Shown: one piece after another, positions 7,631 through 15,570 of the stretch
How the letters are laid out: the number at the start of each line of letters is the position of its first letter
How positions within the stretch are numbered: the stretch's first letter is position 1
Assembly (NCBI GenBank): GCA_009694195.1
Contig: SHVQ01000010.1
Span: 1 to 64,000, forward strand
DNA: 64,000 bases
Origin: Rhodospirillales bacterium
GTDB taxonomy: Bacteria > Pseudomonadota > Alphaproteobacteria > Rhodospirillales > SHVQ01
Reading direction: 5' to 3'
Notes under the pieces: generated by a model
Databases searched by the model: none
What the model was told of the DNA's origin: nothing
Seen by the model: the letters and a program-made list of their open reading frames with translations, nothing else
Made by a program: the position numbers and the translations under genes

Positions 7631-8548
7631 ATCCGTTCCCCGGATTTCCGACTGAAAATCAACTTTCACCAGCTGCGGTGCTTTCAAGCTGTCGCGCAGC
7701 ATGGAAGCTTCACGGCTGCGGCGCGCGCGCTTTTCGTCGGCCAGCCGAGCATCACCACCCACATCAAGTCGCTCGAGAATCGCTTCGGCATCGAGTTGTT
7801 TTGCCGCTATGGCCATCGCGTCGAGCTGACGGATACCGGCCGGCGCCTGCTCGCGATCACGCAGCGGATATTCAGCCTCGAGGCCGAGGCCGCGGAAAGC
7901 CTCCGCGCGGCCGCGGGGCTCCTCGTGGGCCAGCTTCGCATCGGCTCCATCGGGCCCGCCCACGCGACACAACTTGTGGTGGCGTTCGGTCAGCGATATT
8001 CGGAAGTGGCGCTTTCGGTCTCCGTTGGCAATAGTCACCAGGTTCTGGAGGGCCTCCTGACGTTCAGGTCCGACGTCGCCATCCTTCCCCAGATGGGGAA
8101 GGATCCGCGATTCTTCACGGTCCCGTACGGCCGATCTCGCATCGTTTTGGTAGTTGGACGCAGCCATCCATGGACGGCTCGCAAGGCCGTGCGCGTTGAA
8201 GAGCTGAAAGGCCAACGCGTGGTTCTGCGCGAGGTAGGCTCGGCAACACGCCGACTGTTCGAGGACGCTCTCGCGAAGGCGGGCGTCGAGGTGCAGCGGG
8301 TCCTGGAGATCGAAAGCCGGGAGGCCGTGCTCGAGACCGTCGCGGCCGGCATGGGCATCGGCGTTGCGCTCGAAGGCGAAACCCATCCCGACACGCGCCT
8401 CCACACCGTGAGGGTGTCCGACGCCCCCATGATGCTCGAACTCGAAATCGCATGCCTGGCGGAGCGCCGGGAGGCCCCCGCCATCAAGGCATTCTTCGAT
8501 GTGGCTCGTGAGATTCCTTCCGCCCTCTTCCATGCGAGCAACGCCTAG
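7631..8548 (+). CDS. LysR-type transcriptional regulator with a non-canonical start
   Basis: About 305 residues. The N-terminal winged helix-turn-helix is complete: FHQLRCFQAVAQHGSF, then QPSITTHIKSLENRFG and LF-R-LT-TGRRLL. The effector domain follows to residue 305. No ATG, GTG or TTG exists between the in-frame stop at 7598 and the helix-turn-helix; the first is TTG at 7796, inside the DNA-binding domain. The best start is ATC at 7631, nine bases after GGAGG (7617-7621) in a GGAGGAAAGG stretch; CTG at 7652 is the alternative. A sequencing error in an ATG would also explain it. It is divergent from the reductase gene and upstream of the dehydrogenase genes, so it may control both directions. 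Confidence 0.8.
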   Translation: MRSPDFRLKINFHQLRCFQAVAQHGSFTAAARALFVGQPSITTHIKSLENRFGIELFCRYGHRVELTDTGRRLLAITQRIFSLEAEAAESLRAAAGLLVGQLRIGSIGPAHATQLVVAFGQRYSEVALSVSVGNSHQVLEGLLTFRSDVAILPQMGKDPRFFTVPYGRSRIVLVVGRSHPWTARKAVRVEELKGQRVVLREVGSATRRLFEDALAKAGVEVQRVLEIESREAVLETVAAGMGIGVALEGETHPDTRLHTVRVSDAPMMLELEIACLAERREAPAIKAFFDVAREIPSALFHASNA

Positions 8549-8635
8549 CGCGATCCCGGCGCCACAGCCGCTGAATGCCTTGCCGTACCGAGAGTTCATG
8601 AGGGTCTATTCATACGGGCCGTGAGGAATATTCGT

Positions 8636-8663
8636 TTGACCCTCTTGAATGGCGCACGATAAA
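8636..8663 (+). promoter_or_regulatory. putative sigma-70 promoter for the dehydrogenase genes
   Basis: TTGACC (8636-8641) and GATAAA (8658-8663) are separated by 16 bases. They lie about 120 bases upstream of the 8783 start, inside the 234-base gap after the LysR gene that holds no other gene. The -35 matches consensus at 5 of 6 positions and the -10 at 4 of 6. Confidence 0.45.
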
Positions 8664-8782
8664 ACCGGGAAAAGCCCTCAGGTTCTGATTTCGCGAAGCG
8701 GGGGGCTCTCCGTGGGGCGTAGTCGGGATCCCATCGGAGCGTCGCTTTCAAACTGGATAACCAATACGAGGAGAACGCCGGC

Positions 8783-9742
8783 ATGTGCGCGCTAAGGGTT
8801 TCGATTGTCACGAATGCAAAGCAGGACACGAAGAGCTATACCGACAAGATCTTTCCCGCCGGTATGGAAGTGTTGCTGCATACCGAGCAAGAGTTGCTCA
8901 AAGACATCGAAAATGTGGACGTGTTGATTCCGGGCCACATTACCGTCGGTGCGGACCTCATCGGCAAGGGCAAGCGGCTTAAGCTTATCCATTGCGGCAC
9001 CGGGTACAACAACGTGGATATCGAGGCGGCGACGAAGCAGGGTGCCTATGTCGCCGTGACGCCGAACGTCGCGGCTCAGTCCGTCGCGGAGCTCGTCTTC
9101 GCGAGCATCCTGACGTTGGCCAAAAAGATCCACACGTTCGATGCAACCATGAAGAGCGGCGGTTGGAAGACCAGCGACTTCATCGACGTTCCCGAGCTCA
9201 TGGGCAAGAATTTCGGCATTATCGGCTACGGCAACATCGGGAAGGCCGCGGCACGCATCGCACGTGGATTTGGAATGAAGATCATCGCGCACGATCCCAA
9301 CATTCGCATCGAGGAGCCAGACGTGAGGGCGGCCTCGCTCGAAGAGGTTCTGAAGGAGGCCGATTTCATCACCCTTCATGTGCTGCTCAACGCGCAGACC
9401 AAGGGGCTCATCAATAAGCAGCGGCTCGATCTGATGAAAAAGACGGCCATCTTGGTGAATGCGTCGCGCGGGCCCGTGGTAGACGAAAATGCGCTGATCG
9501 AAGCGCTGAAGGCGCGGCGCATCGGCGGCGCTTGCCTGGACGTGTTCGAGAAGGAGCCGCTGGCGAAGGAAAGCGGCCTTCGGACGCTCGATAATATCCT
9601 GCTTACGCCGCACATCGCCTACTGCGCCAATGAGGCGCTCGCCGGGCGATATCAGTTCTTTGCCGAAAACTGCGCACTCATAGCGGGCGGAAAGCCGCCC
9701 AAGATGGCGGTTAATGCCGACAAGCTAAAGAGCGCCCGGTAA
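8783..9742 (+). CDS. D-isomer-specific 2-hydroxyacid dehydrogenase
   Basis: 319 residues; AGGAG about ten bases before the ATG supports the start. The NAD-binding Rossmann loop is GYGNIG (from residue 148), and the catalytic triad of the family is Arg229 (NASRGPVVD), Glu258 (FEKEP) and His277 (LTPHIAY). It should interconvert a 2-oxoacid and a D-2-hydroxyacid with NAD(H) in the cytoplasm. The distantly related phosphite dehydrogenases share this fold, so phosphite is a possible substrate to exclude. It precedes the aldehyde dehydrogenase by 76 bases and is probably co-transcribed with it. Confidence 0.88.
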   Translation: MCALRVSIVTNAKQDTKSYTDKIFPAGMEVLLHTEQELLKDIENVDVLIPGHITVGADLIGKGKRLKLIHCGTGYNNVDIEAATKQGAYVAVTPNVAAQSVAELVFASILTLAKKIHTFDATMKSGGWKTSDFIDVPELMGKNFGIIGYGNIGKAAARIARGFGMKIIAHDPNIRIEEPDVRAASLEEVLKEADFITLHVLLNAQTKGLINKQRLDLMKKTAILVNASRGPVVDENALIEALKARRIGGACLDVFEKEPLAKESGLRTLDNILLTPHIAYCANEALAGRYQFFAENCALIAGGKPPKMAVNADKLKSAR

Positions 9743-9818
9743 GGCGGCCCGCGGGCCGCCCGCCCGCGCCGCCCCCGGCTTTCGGAATTGAATTGAAGAG
9801 TCAGAGAGGAGCACGTCA

Positions 9819-11249
9819 ATGGACGCGAAAGTGAAGCCCCAGGTCGAACACATGCAATGCTTCGTGGCTGGGAAATGGTTGGATTCGGACAGGAGACTGG
9901 AAGTCCGCAATCCGTACACCAAGGAGCTTGTCGGCACGGTTCCGATGCTGACGGCGAAGCAAGTTGAGCAGGCCATCGACGCGCTCGCGGCGTACGAGCC
10001 GAAGGTCTCCGCGCACCAGCGTAGCGAGATTCTCTACAAGGCCGCGCAAGGTGTGAAAGCGCGCAAGGCCGAGATCTCCATGGGAATTACGCTCGAGTCG
10101 GGGATGTCGCTGAAGAACAGCAGCGTGGAGGTGGACCGTACCGTCGGCCTCCTGCTGACGGCGTCGGAAGAAGCCAAGCGCATCATGGGCGAGCAGATCC
10201 CGAGCGACACGGACTCCGCCGGCCGCGACAAGATCATTCTCGCAATGCGTTTCCCGGTCGGCGTGGTAACCGCGATCGTCCCGTTCAACCGCCCGCTCAA
10301 TCAGGTCACCGTGAAGATTGCGCCATCGTTCGCCGCTGGCAATAAGACGATCATCAAGCCCTCGCAATACGTCCCGTTGTCCTCCTTCCGCCTGCTGAAG
10401 ATACTGCTGGAGAGCGGCATGCCGCCGGAGATGATCAGCGTGGTGACGGGTAGCTCCAAGGAGATCGGCGAAGTGCTCGTCGGCAGCAAGAAGGTGGACA
10501 TGGTGACGTTCACCGGCAGCACCGAGGTCGGCCAGCGCCTTGTTCAGATGGCGGGCATCAAGAAGCTCACGATCGAGGCGGGTGGAAACGATCCCCTGAT
10601 CGTTTGCGATGATGCCGACATCGACAAGGCGGTCGAGGTCGCGGTCGCCGGCTCATACGGAAACGCCGGTCAGGCCTGCCGCGGGATCAAGCGCATCATG
10701 GTCCTGCCGAAGGTTGCCGACGCGTTCGTCGAGAAGTTCACGCAGAAATCGATGGCCCTCAAGTGCGGCGATCCTTTCGATCCGGCGACCGACGTCGGGA
10801 CCGTCATCGACGAAGATGCCGCCATCGGGATCGAAAAGGCGGTGAATGCTGCCGTCGCCGACGGTGCGAAGGTCCTTTGCGGCCACAAGCGGACGGGGGC
10901 GCTCTATCCGCCGACCGTGCTCGACCATGTCAAGCCGACCTCGGACATGGTCGTGAACGAGTGTTTCGGCCCCACGGCGCCGATCATCCGCTGCCAGACC
11001 CTCGAAGAGGCGGTGAAGATCTGCAACTCGACCGAATACGGGCTGCAATCGGGTGTGATGACCAAGAATCTCGACAACATCCGCTACTGCATCAAGCATC
11101 TCAAGGTCGGGGCGGTGAACATCAACGAGGGGCCACAATTCGACATGCCGAACATTCCGTTCGGCGGGGTGAAGCAGAGCGGCATCGGCCGCGAGGGTAT
11201 TCGTTACGCGATACAGGAGATGACATACATCAAGACCGTCGTGATGTAG
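9819..11249 (+). CDS. aldehyde dehydrogenase, possibly phosphonoacetaldehyde dehydrogenase-type
   Basis: 476 residues, full length for the NAD(P)-dependent aldehyde dehydrogenase family. The nucleophile is Cys287 (GNAGQACRG), the general base Glu253 (TIEAGG), and the oxyanion Asn157 (VPFNRPLNQ). GTG- and NAD-binding loops (FTGSTEVG) are intact. Together with the PhnA-like hydrolase at 14409 it could oxidise phosphonoacetaldehyde to phosphonoacetate, the PhnY step. From memory, PhnY has Arg just before the catalytic Cys and His after the oxyanion Asn; here these are Ala286 and Arg158, so specificity is uncertain. A strong AGAGGAG-type site precedes the ATG. Confidence 0.82.
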   Translation: MDAKVKPQVEHMQCFVAGKWLDSDRRLEVRNPYTKELVGTVPMLTAKQVEQAIDALAAYEPKVSAHQRSEILYKAAQGVKARKAEISMGITLESGMSLKNSSVEVDRTVGLLLTASEEAKRIMGEQIPSDTDSAGRDKIILAMRFPVGVVTAIVPFNRPLNQVTVKIAPSFAAGNKTIIKPSQYVPLSSFRLLKILLESGMPPEMISVVTGSSKEIGEVLVGSKKVDMVTFTGSTEVGQRLVQMAGIKKLTIEAGGNDPLIVCDDADIDKAVEVAVAGSYGNAGQACRGIKRIMVLPKVADAFVEKFTQKSMALKCGDPFDPATDVGTVIDEDAAIGIEKAVNAAVADGAKVLCGHKRTGALYPPTVLDHVKPTSDMVVNECFGPTAPIIRCQTLEEAVKICNSTEYGLQSGVMTKNLDNIRYCIKHLKVGAVNINEGPQFDMPNIPFGGVKQSGIGREGIRYAIQEMTYIKTVVM

Positions 11250-11326
11250 GGCACGGCCGCCGAAGATTCCGGGAAGACAGTCCGGGGGGATACGCCGGCC
11301 GCCGCAAGCGTCACCGAGAAAGGGAA

Positions 11327-11357
11327 TTGCCGCGGGGTCGTCGAACTCTGCTAATAC
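11327..11357 (+). promoter_or_regulatory. possible extended -10 promoter for the DUF47-PiT pair
   Basis: TGCTAATAC (11349-11357) has the form of an extended -10 (TGN before the hexamer), with a weak TTGCCG at 11327-11332 upstream (19-base spacer). It lies in the 165-base gap after the aldehyde dehydrogenase gene. I see no Pho box (repeated CTGTCAT) here. Confidence 0.28.
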
Positions 11358-11414
11358 TTGAATGGCGCCGATGCGCGGCAAAGCCGCCGGGAACAGAAAT
11401 ATAAGGACGTAGCC

Positions 11415-12071
11415 ATGCCCAAGGAACTCGCGCTGTTTCGGCGGACGAAGGCGCTTGAAAACGAGATCGACGATTTCCTCAACAAGATCTCGGAGGGCGC
11501 GCTCACGTTCCAGATCGGCATCCAGACATACGTGTCGCACGGCCGCACGCCGGCCTTCCAAGAGAAGCTCGACCACGTCAACTTGCTCGAAGGAATAGCC
11601 GATCATCTGCGCCGTACGATCGAGACCAAGCTCTATTCGCAGACCCTGATCCCGGAATCGCGGGGCGACGTGCTCGGCCTGCTCGAAACCCTCGACTCCG
11701 TGCTCAACATGATGGAAGGGACGCTGTGGGGCTTCTTCATCGAAAGGCCGGAGATCCCCAAGTCTTTCCATTCGGATTTTATCGACCTTACCGACAAAGT
11801 CGTTCAGTCCGTCGAAGTGCTGGTGCGAGCGTCGCGCGCCTTCTTCCGCAACATCGAGGCTGTCGGCGATCACAACCACAAGGTCATGTTCTTCGAGAAG
11901 GAGGCGGATAAGATCAGCACCAAGCTCAAGCTGGCGATCTTCGATTCCGACCTGCCGCTGCCCAACAAGGCTCATCTCCGCTATTTTGTCGAAAACATCG
12001 ACAACGTCGCCGATCAGGCCGAGGATGTGGCCGACCGGCTCGCCATCTACACGATCAAGCGCACGGTCTAG
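11415..12071 (+). CDS. DUF47/PhoU-like accessory protein of a PiT transporter
   Basis: 218 residues, almost entirely helical, with the acidic helical repeats of DUF47 proteins: an N-terminal FLNKISEGALTF segment and a C-terminal IDNVADQAEDVADRLAIY segment whose Asp/Glu residues can bind metal as in PhoU. It is a cytoplasmic protein. DUF47 genes nearly always sit immediately upstream of PiT genes and are thought to modulate the transporter, and this one is 15 bases upstream of one. A longer frame opens at 11358, but 11415 is the better start because the family begins at the equivalent of MPKELALF. Confidence 0.88.
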   Translation: MPKELALFRRTKALENEIDDFLNKISEGALTFQIGIQTYVSHGRTPAFQEKLDHVNLLEGIADHLRRTIETKLYSQTLIPESRGDVLGLLETLDSVLNMMEGTLWGFFIERPEIPKSFHSDFIDLTDKVVQSVEVLVRASRAFFRNIEAVGDHNHKVMFFEKEADKISTKLKLAIFDSDLPLPNKAHLRYFVENIDNVADQAEDVADRLAIYTIKRTV

Positions 12072-12086
12072 GCACGCGGCGAGCCG

Positions 12087-13568
12087 ATGGACCTGTCGGT
12101 TTTTATCTTTCTCACCAGCGGCCTGTTCCTTGGCTGGGCGCTCGGCGCCAACCATCTCGGCAACATCTTCGGGACGGCCATCGGCACGCGGATGATCCGC
12201 TTCAATACGGCCGCGGTCATCTGCAGCATCTTCGTCATCCTGGGAGCGGTCATCAGCGGCGGCGGGACGTCCGAAACCGTCGGAAAGCTGGGCTCGGTCA
12301 ACGCCCTGGGCGGGGCATTCATGGCGGCATTCGCCGCCGCCGTGGCCGTCTACGTTATGACGCGCTTCGGGCTTCCCGTCTCCACGACGCACGCGATCGT
12401 CGGTGGCATCCTCGGCTGGAACGTCTTCAGCGGGACATCGACCGATTACGATACGTTGATCAAGATCATGATCGGCTGGGTCTTGGGCCCTATCTTGGCG
12501 GCAGGCTTCGCCATGCTGCTGTTGGTTGCGGTCGTCAATATCCTGAAAGTCTGGAAGGTCCATATTCTCAGCCTCGATGCCTACGTGCGGTTTGGCCTGG
12601 TCGTGGCGGGCGCCTTCGGGGCGTTCAGTTTGGGCGCCAACAACATCGCCAACGTCGTCGGTGTTTTCATTCCGGCGTCGCCGTTCACCGAGTTTCGCGT
12701 CGCCGATCTGCTGTCCGTATCTGCGTCCGAGCAGCTCTTTCTGATCGGCGGCGTGGCGATCGCGGTGGGCGTTTTTACCTATTCGGGCAACGTCGTGCAC
12801 ACGGTCGGCAAGGGCTTGTTCACCCTTTCGCCGATCGCGGCCTGGGTGGTGGTCGTCGCTCATTCGCTTGTTCTTTTCATGTTCGCCTCGCAGGGGCTGG
12901 AGGCCCTTCTCGAGCGTCTTGGGCTGCCGACGATTCCGCTCGTTCCCATCTCGAGCTCCGAAGTCGTGGTTGGGGCCGTGATCGGTGTCGCATTGCTGAA
13001 GGGCGCGCACAACATTCGTTGGCGCGTGCTGGGCCGGATCGGCGTCGGCTGGGCTCTGACGCCGATCATCGCCGGCATCATTTGCTACGTGGGACTGTTC
13101 TTCCTGCAAAACGTGTTCGGTCAGGAGGTCTATCGGCCGCTTAAATACACCCTTACCCCAGAGGCCATTGCAAGGCTCAACGCAAGCGGCCTTGCCACCG
13201 AGGGGCTGTCGGACCTGACCGGGCAAACCATTTCACGCGGCGACCGGTTCCTGCGCGCCGTGCGCCAGCGCATCCCGTTGACCGACGCGCAGGAGCAGCA
13301 GCTTCTGCACTACGCGGAATCCGGGCGTTACGAGATCACCGGCGCCATTCTCGGAAAATTGAACGAAGGTTGGATCGCCCGGGAACAGATGACGGCGCTG
13401 CGAAGCTTGTCGGGAATGGCGTTCGCTCATCGGTGGCAGATCGCCGAGGCGCTTGCGGCACGAACCGAGGAGTGGAGACCGCTCCCACCGCTCCCGGCCA
13501 ACAAGCTTCGAAACAGAGACTTGGCCGAAAAGCTCGAGTTCGTCTACCGCACGTTCGGCCAGGAGTGA
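12087..13568 (+). CDS. PiT-family anion transporter (phosphate or sulfate), variant signature
   Basis: 493 residues with about ten membrane helices in two homologous halves. The two PiT signature repeats are GANHLGN (His23 in place of the usual Asp) and GANNIAN (Asn186 in place of Asp). The last 115 or so residues (from about 375) are soluble and extend past the usual end. The family moves inorganic phosphate, or sulfate in CysP-like members, with protons or sodium. The DUF47 gene upstream and the phosphonoacetate hydrolase downstream favour phosphate, but loss of both aspartates makes the substrate uncertain. Confidence 0.85.
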   Translation: MDLSVFIFLTSGLFLGWALGANHLGNIFGTAIGTRMIRFNTAAVICSIFVILGAVISGGGTSETVGKLGSVNALGGAFMAAFAAAVAVYVMTRFGLPVSTTHAIVGGILGWNVFSGTSTDYDTLIKIMIGWVLGPILAAGFAMLLLVAVVNILKVWKVHILSLDAYVRFGLVVAGAFGAFSLGANNIANVVGVFIPASPFTEFRVADLLSVSASEQLFLIGGVAIAVGVFTYSGNVVHTVGKGLFTLSPIAAWVVVVAHSLVLFMFASQGLEALLERLGLPTIPLVPISSSEVVVGAVIGVALLKGAHNIRWRVLGRIGVGWALTPIIAGIICYVGLFFLQNVFGQEVYRPLKYTLTPEAIARLNASGLATEGLSDLTGQTISRGDRFLRAVRQRIPLTDAQEQQLLHYAESGRYEITGAILGKLNEGWIAREQMTALRSLSGMAFAHRWQIAEALAARTEEWRPLPPLPANKLRNRDLAEKLEFVYRTFGQE

Positions 13569-13606
13569 GAGTGCGCAGGCGGTCTCGGGGGCGCGCGGCG
13601 CGGGTT

Positions 13607-13635
13607 GTCGATTGTTGACGATCGACGATTGCTAT
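13607..13635 (+). promoter_or_regulatory. repeat cluster upstream of the GntR gene
   Basis: GTCGAT (13607-13612) and ATCGAC (13621-13626) form an inverted repeat with an 8-base spacer. Read as direct copies, GTCGATTG, GACGAT and GACGATTG begin at 13607, 13617 and 13624. The last copy extends to GACGATTGCTAT (13624-13635), a 12-mer found again at 17220-17231 upstream of the TTT binding-protein gene. This fits a site for the GntR regulator just downstream. Confidence 0.35.
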
Positions 13636-13649
13636 TGGTACGCTGCTTC

Positions 13650-14342
13650 ATGCCATCCGCCGACACCCCCCTCCGCGCGTTGAAGCTGGTCCAGTCGAAC
13701 TCGCTGCCCATGCTGGTGCAGAAAGAAATCGAACGCATGATCCTGGCGGGCGAGATCGCGATCGGCGAGTGGTTGAACGAATCCGCCCTCTCGCAACGGT
13801 TCAGCATCTCGCGCGGGCCGGTGCGGGAGGCCTTCCGCTCGCTCGAAGAATCGGGGCTCGTCCGGCAGGAAAAGAACCGCGGAGTCTTCGTCCGCGAGGT
13901 CTCGGTCGAGGAGGCCGATCAAATCTATGACCTACGCGAGGCGCTGGACGAGTTGATCGGCAAGCAGGTTACCGCGTGCGCGACGCCGGACCAGATCAAG
14001 GTGCTGCACGCTCTTATGGAGGAGATGGACAACGTCGCCCGGGCCGACGATGTCTCTCCCTATTATGCGTTGAACCTGCGCTTTCACGACCGCCTGGCGG
14101 AATTCACGGGCAATCGCAAGCTGGTGACCATTTACCGCAGGTTGATCAACGAGCTTCATCTGTTCCGGTTGCGAGGCCTATCCCAGTTCGGCGGTCTGCG
14201 GAAGTCGACGGACGAACACCGGGCGATGGTGAAGGCGATCGAATCGAAAAAAATCGAGGCCGCCGGCCGAATGTTCAAGGCCCACGTCGTCGCAAGCCGG
14301 CGGCGCATGGACAAGGCTTTCGGGCGCGACAAGACCAGCTAA
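13650..14342 (+). CDS. GntR-family transcriptional regulator, FCD subfamily (FadR-like)
   Basis: 230 residues. The N-terminal winged helix-turn-helix is LNESALSQRFSISRGPVREAFRSL (two parts: residues about 46-60 and 60-70), followed by the helical FCD effector domain with its likely metal/ligand residues in LRFHDRLAEF and in DEHRAMVKAI. FCD regulators sense organic acids or amino acids. There is no clear Shine-Dalgarno sequence before ATG 13650, so it may be leaderless; an in-frame TTG at 13605 is less likely because it lies in the repeat cluster. The gene sits between the PiT gene and the PhnA-like gene and may control the latter. Confidence 0.87.
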   Translation: MPSADTPLRALKLVQSNSLPMLVQKEIERMILAGEIAIGEWLNESALSQRFSISRGPVREAFRSLEESGLVRQEKNRGVFVREVSVEEADQIYDLREALDELIGKQVTACATPDQIKVLHALMEEMDNVARADDVSPYYALNLRFHDRLAEFTGNRKLVTIYRRLINELHLFRLRGLSQFGGLRKSTDEHRAMVKAIESKKIEAAGRMFKAHVVASRRRMDKAFGRDKTS

Positions 14343-14408
14343 CCGCTCGAAGCGGCGCGGCCGCCAACCGCAGCGTTTCATCTCAACCGCGACCGGAGAA
14401 GTTGAACA

Positions 14409-15557
14409 ATGCCCAACAAGGAAAACCGCAAGATCCTGATCGTCATGATGGACGGCTTCGACCCTGCCTATCTGCAGGCGAGCGACATGCCGAACACCAA
14501 ACAGATGGTCGCCAACGGTTTCTTCAAGACCGTCAAAGGAATCATGCCGAGCGTGACCAACGTCAACAACACCGGCATCTGTTGCGGCGGCCCGCCCTCG
14601 AAGCACGGCATCACCGCCAACTCCTACTTCGATCTGCAGACGAGGAAAGAGGAGTATATGGACAAGGCGGCGATGGTGCTGGCGCCGACGGTGTTCGAGC
14701 GCGCGGCTCCCCATGGGTTCAAGTCAGCCCTGATGACGGCGAAGAAAAAGACCCAATCGCTGCTCCGCACGGGCGCGAACATCCGGCTTGCCGCAGAGGC
14801 GCCCAAGGATGCGGAAGGAAGCAACATCGACTGGGTCGCCAGGCTCGGGCCCGCGCCCGACATCTATTCGCTCGAGATCAATCTCTGGCTGTTCCGGGCG
14901 GCTCAGATCGCGCTCAATGAAGCGGGCGCCGACCTCGTCTACTTCCACACGACCGATTACATCATGCACATGGAGCCGCCGTGGGGCGACAAATCGCAGT
15001 TTCACTTGAATCAGTGGGACAAGCTCCTCGGCGAGACGCTCCACGCTCATCCGAACCTCGAGGTCTACATGTCGGCCGACCACGGCATGAACTTCAAATC
15101 GCGCTGCTACGACCTCAACACGGTCGTGCCGAACAAGGGCGGCGAGATCTTCTTCGCGATGTCGGCCGAGCGTGACCCGTACGTCAAGCATCACCGGACC
15201 TTCGGCGGCACCGCTTTCGTATGGCTGAAGCACCCGGGAGACTTCGATCGCGTTGCCGATATCTGCCGGCGGCTCGACGGGGTCGAGGCGGTCTACGACC
15301 GCTACACCGCGGCGTCCAAGTTCCTGCTCCACCCCGATCGCATCGGCGACATGCTGGTCACCGGCGACATCGATACGGTGTTCGGTCCGCTCGCGGACAA
15401 CAAGACCGGCATCGAGGAAATGCCCGAAGGCTTCCGCACGCACGGCGGCAGCGACGAGGCGATCGCACCGCTGATCATCTACAATCGCGAGGTCGATCCG
15501 CGGAAGTGGCGCGAATACAACTACAATTTCGATCTCACCAAAGGGATCGGATTCTAG
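14409..15557 (+). CDS. phnA: phosphonoacetate hydrolase-like metalloenzyme (PhnA, alkaline phosphatase superfamily)
   Basis: 382 residues. The two-metal site of the alkaline phosphatase/NPP superfamily is complete: Asp15 (MMDGFD), nucleophile Thr50 (PSVTNVNN), Asp183 and His187 (TTDYIMH), Asp224-His225 (ADHGM) and His345 (THGGSD). The NVNN-T-CG-PPSKHGI stretch and the Lys cluster at 112-114 (AKKKT) resemble phosphonoacetate hydrolase, which splits phosphonoacetate to acetate and phosphate using zinc. This is the phosphonate carbon-degrading PhnA, not the PhnA zinc-ribbon protein of E. coli. Other nucleotide pyrophosphatase/phosphodiesterase activities remain possible. A GGAGAAG site precedes the ATG. 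It is 13 bases from the GTPase gene. Confidence 0.78.
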   Translation: MPNKENRKILIVMMDGFDPAYLQASDMPNTKQMVANGFFKTVKGIMPSVTNVNNTGICCGGPPSKHGITANSYFDLQTRKEEYMDKAAMVLAPTVFERAAPHGFKSALMTAKKKTQSLLRTGANIRLAAEAPKDAEGSNIDWVARLGPAPDIYSLEINLWLFRAAQIALNEAGADLVYFHTTDYIMHMEPPWGDKSQFHLNQWDKLLGETLHAHPNLEVYMSADHGMNFKSRCYDLNTVVPNKGGEIFFAMSAERDPYVKHHRTFGGTAFVWLKHPGDFDRVADICRRLDGVEAVYDRYTAASKFLLHPDRIGDMLVTGDIDTVFGPLADNKTGIEEMPEGFRTHGGSDEAIAPLIIYNREVDPRKWREYNYNFDLTKGIGF

Positions 15558-15570
15558 TCAGGCGTTCGAT

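Noticed and set aside
10653..13226. Long minus-strand frame (857 codons) opposite the aldehyde dehydrogenase and PiT genes
   Set aside because: It is antisense to well-supported genes, has Arg/Asp/His-rich composition without recognisable domains, and is the usual shadow of high-GC third positions.
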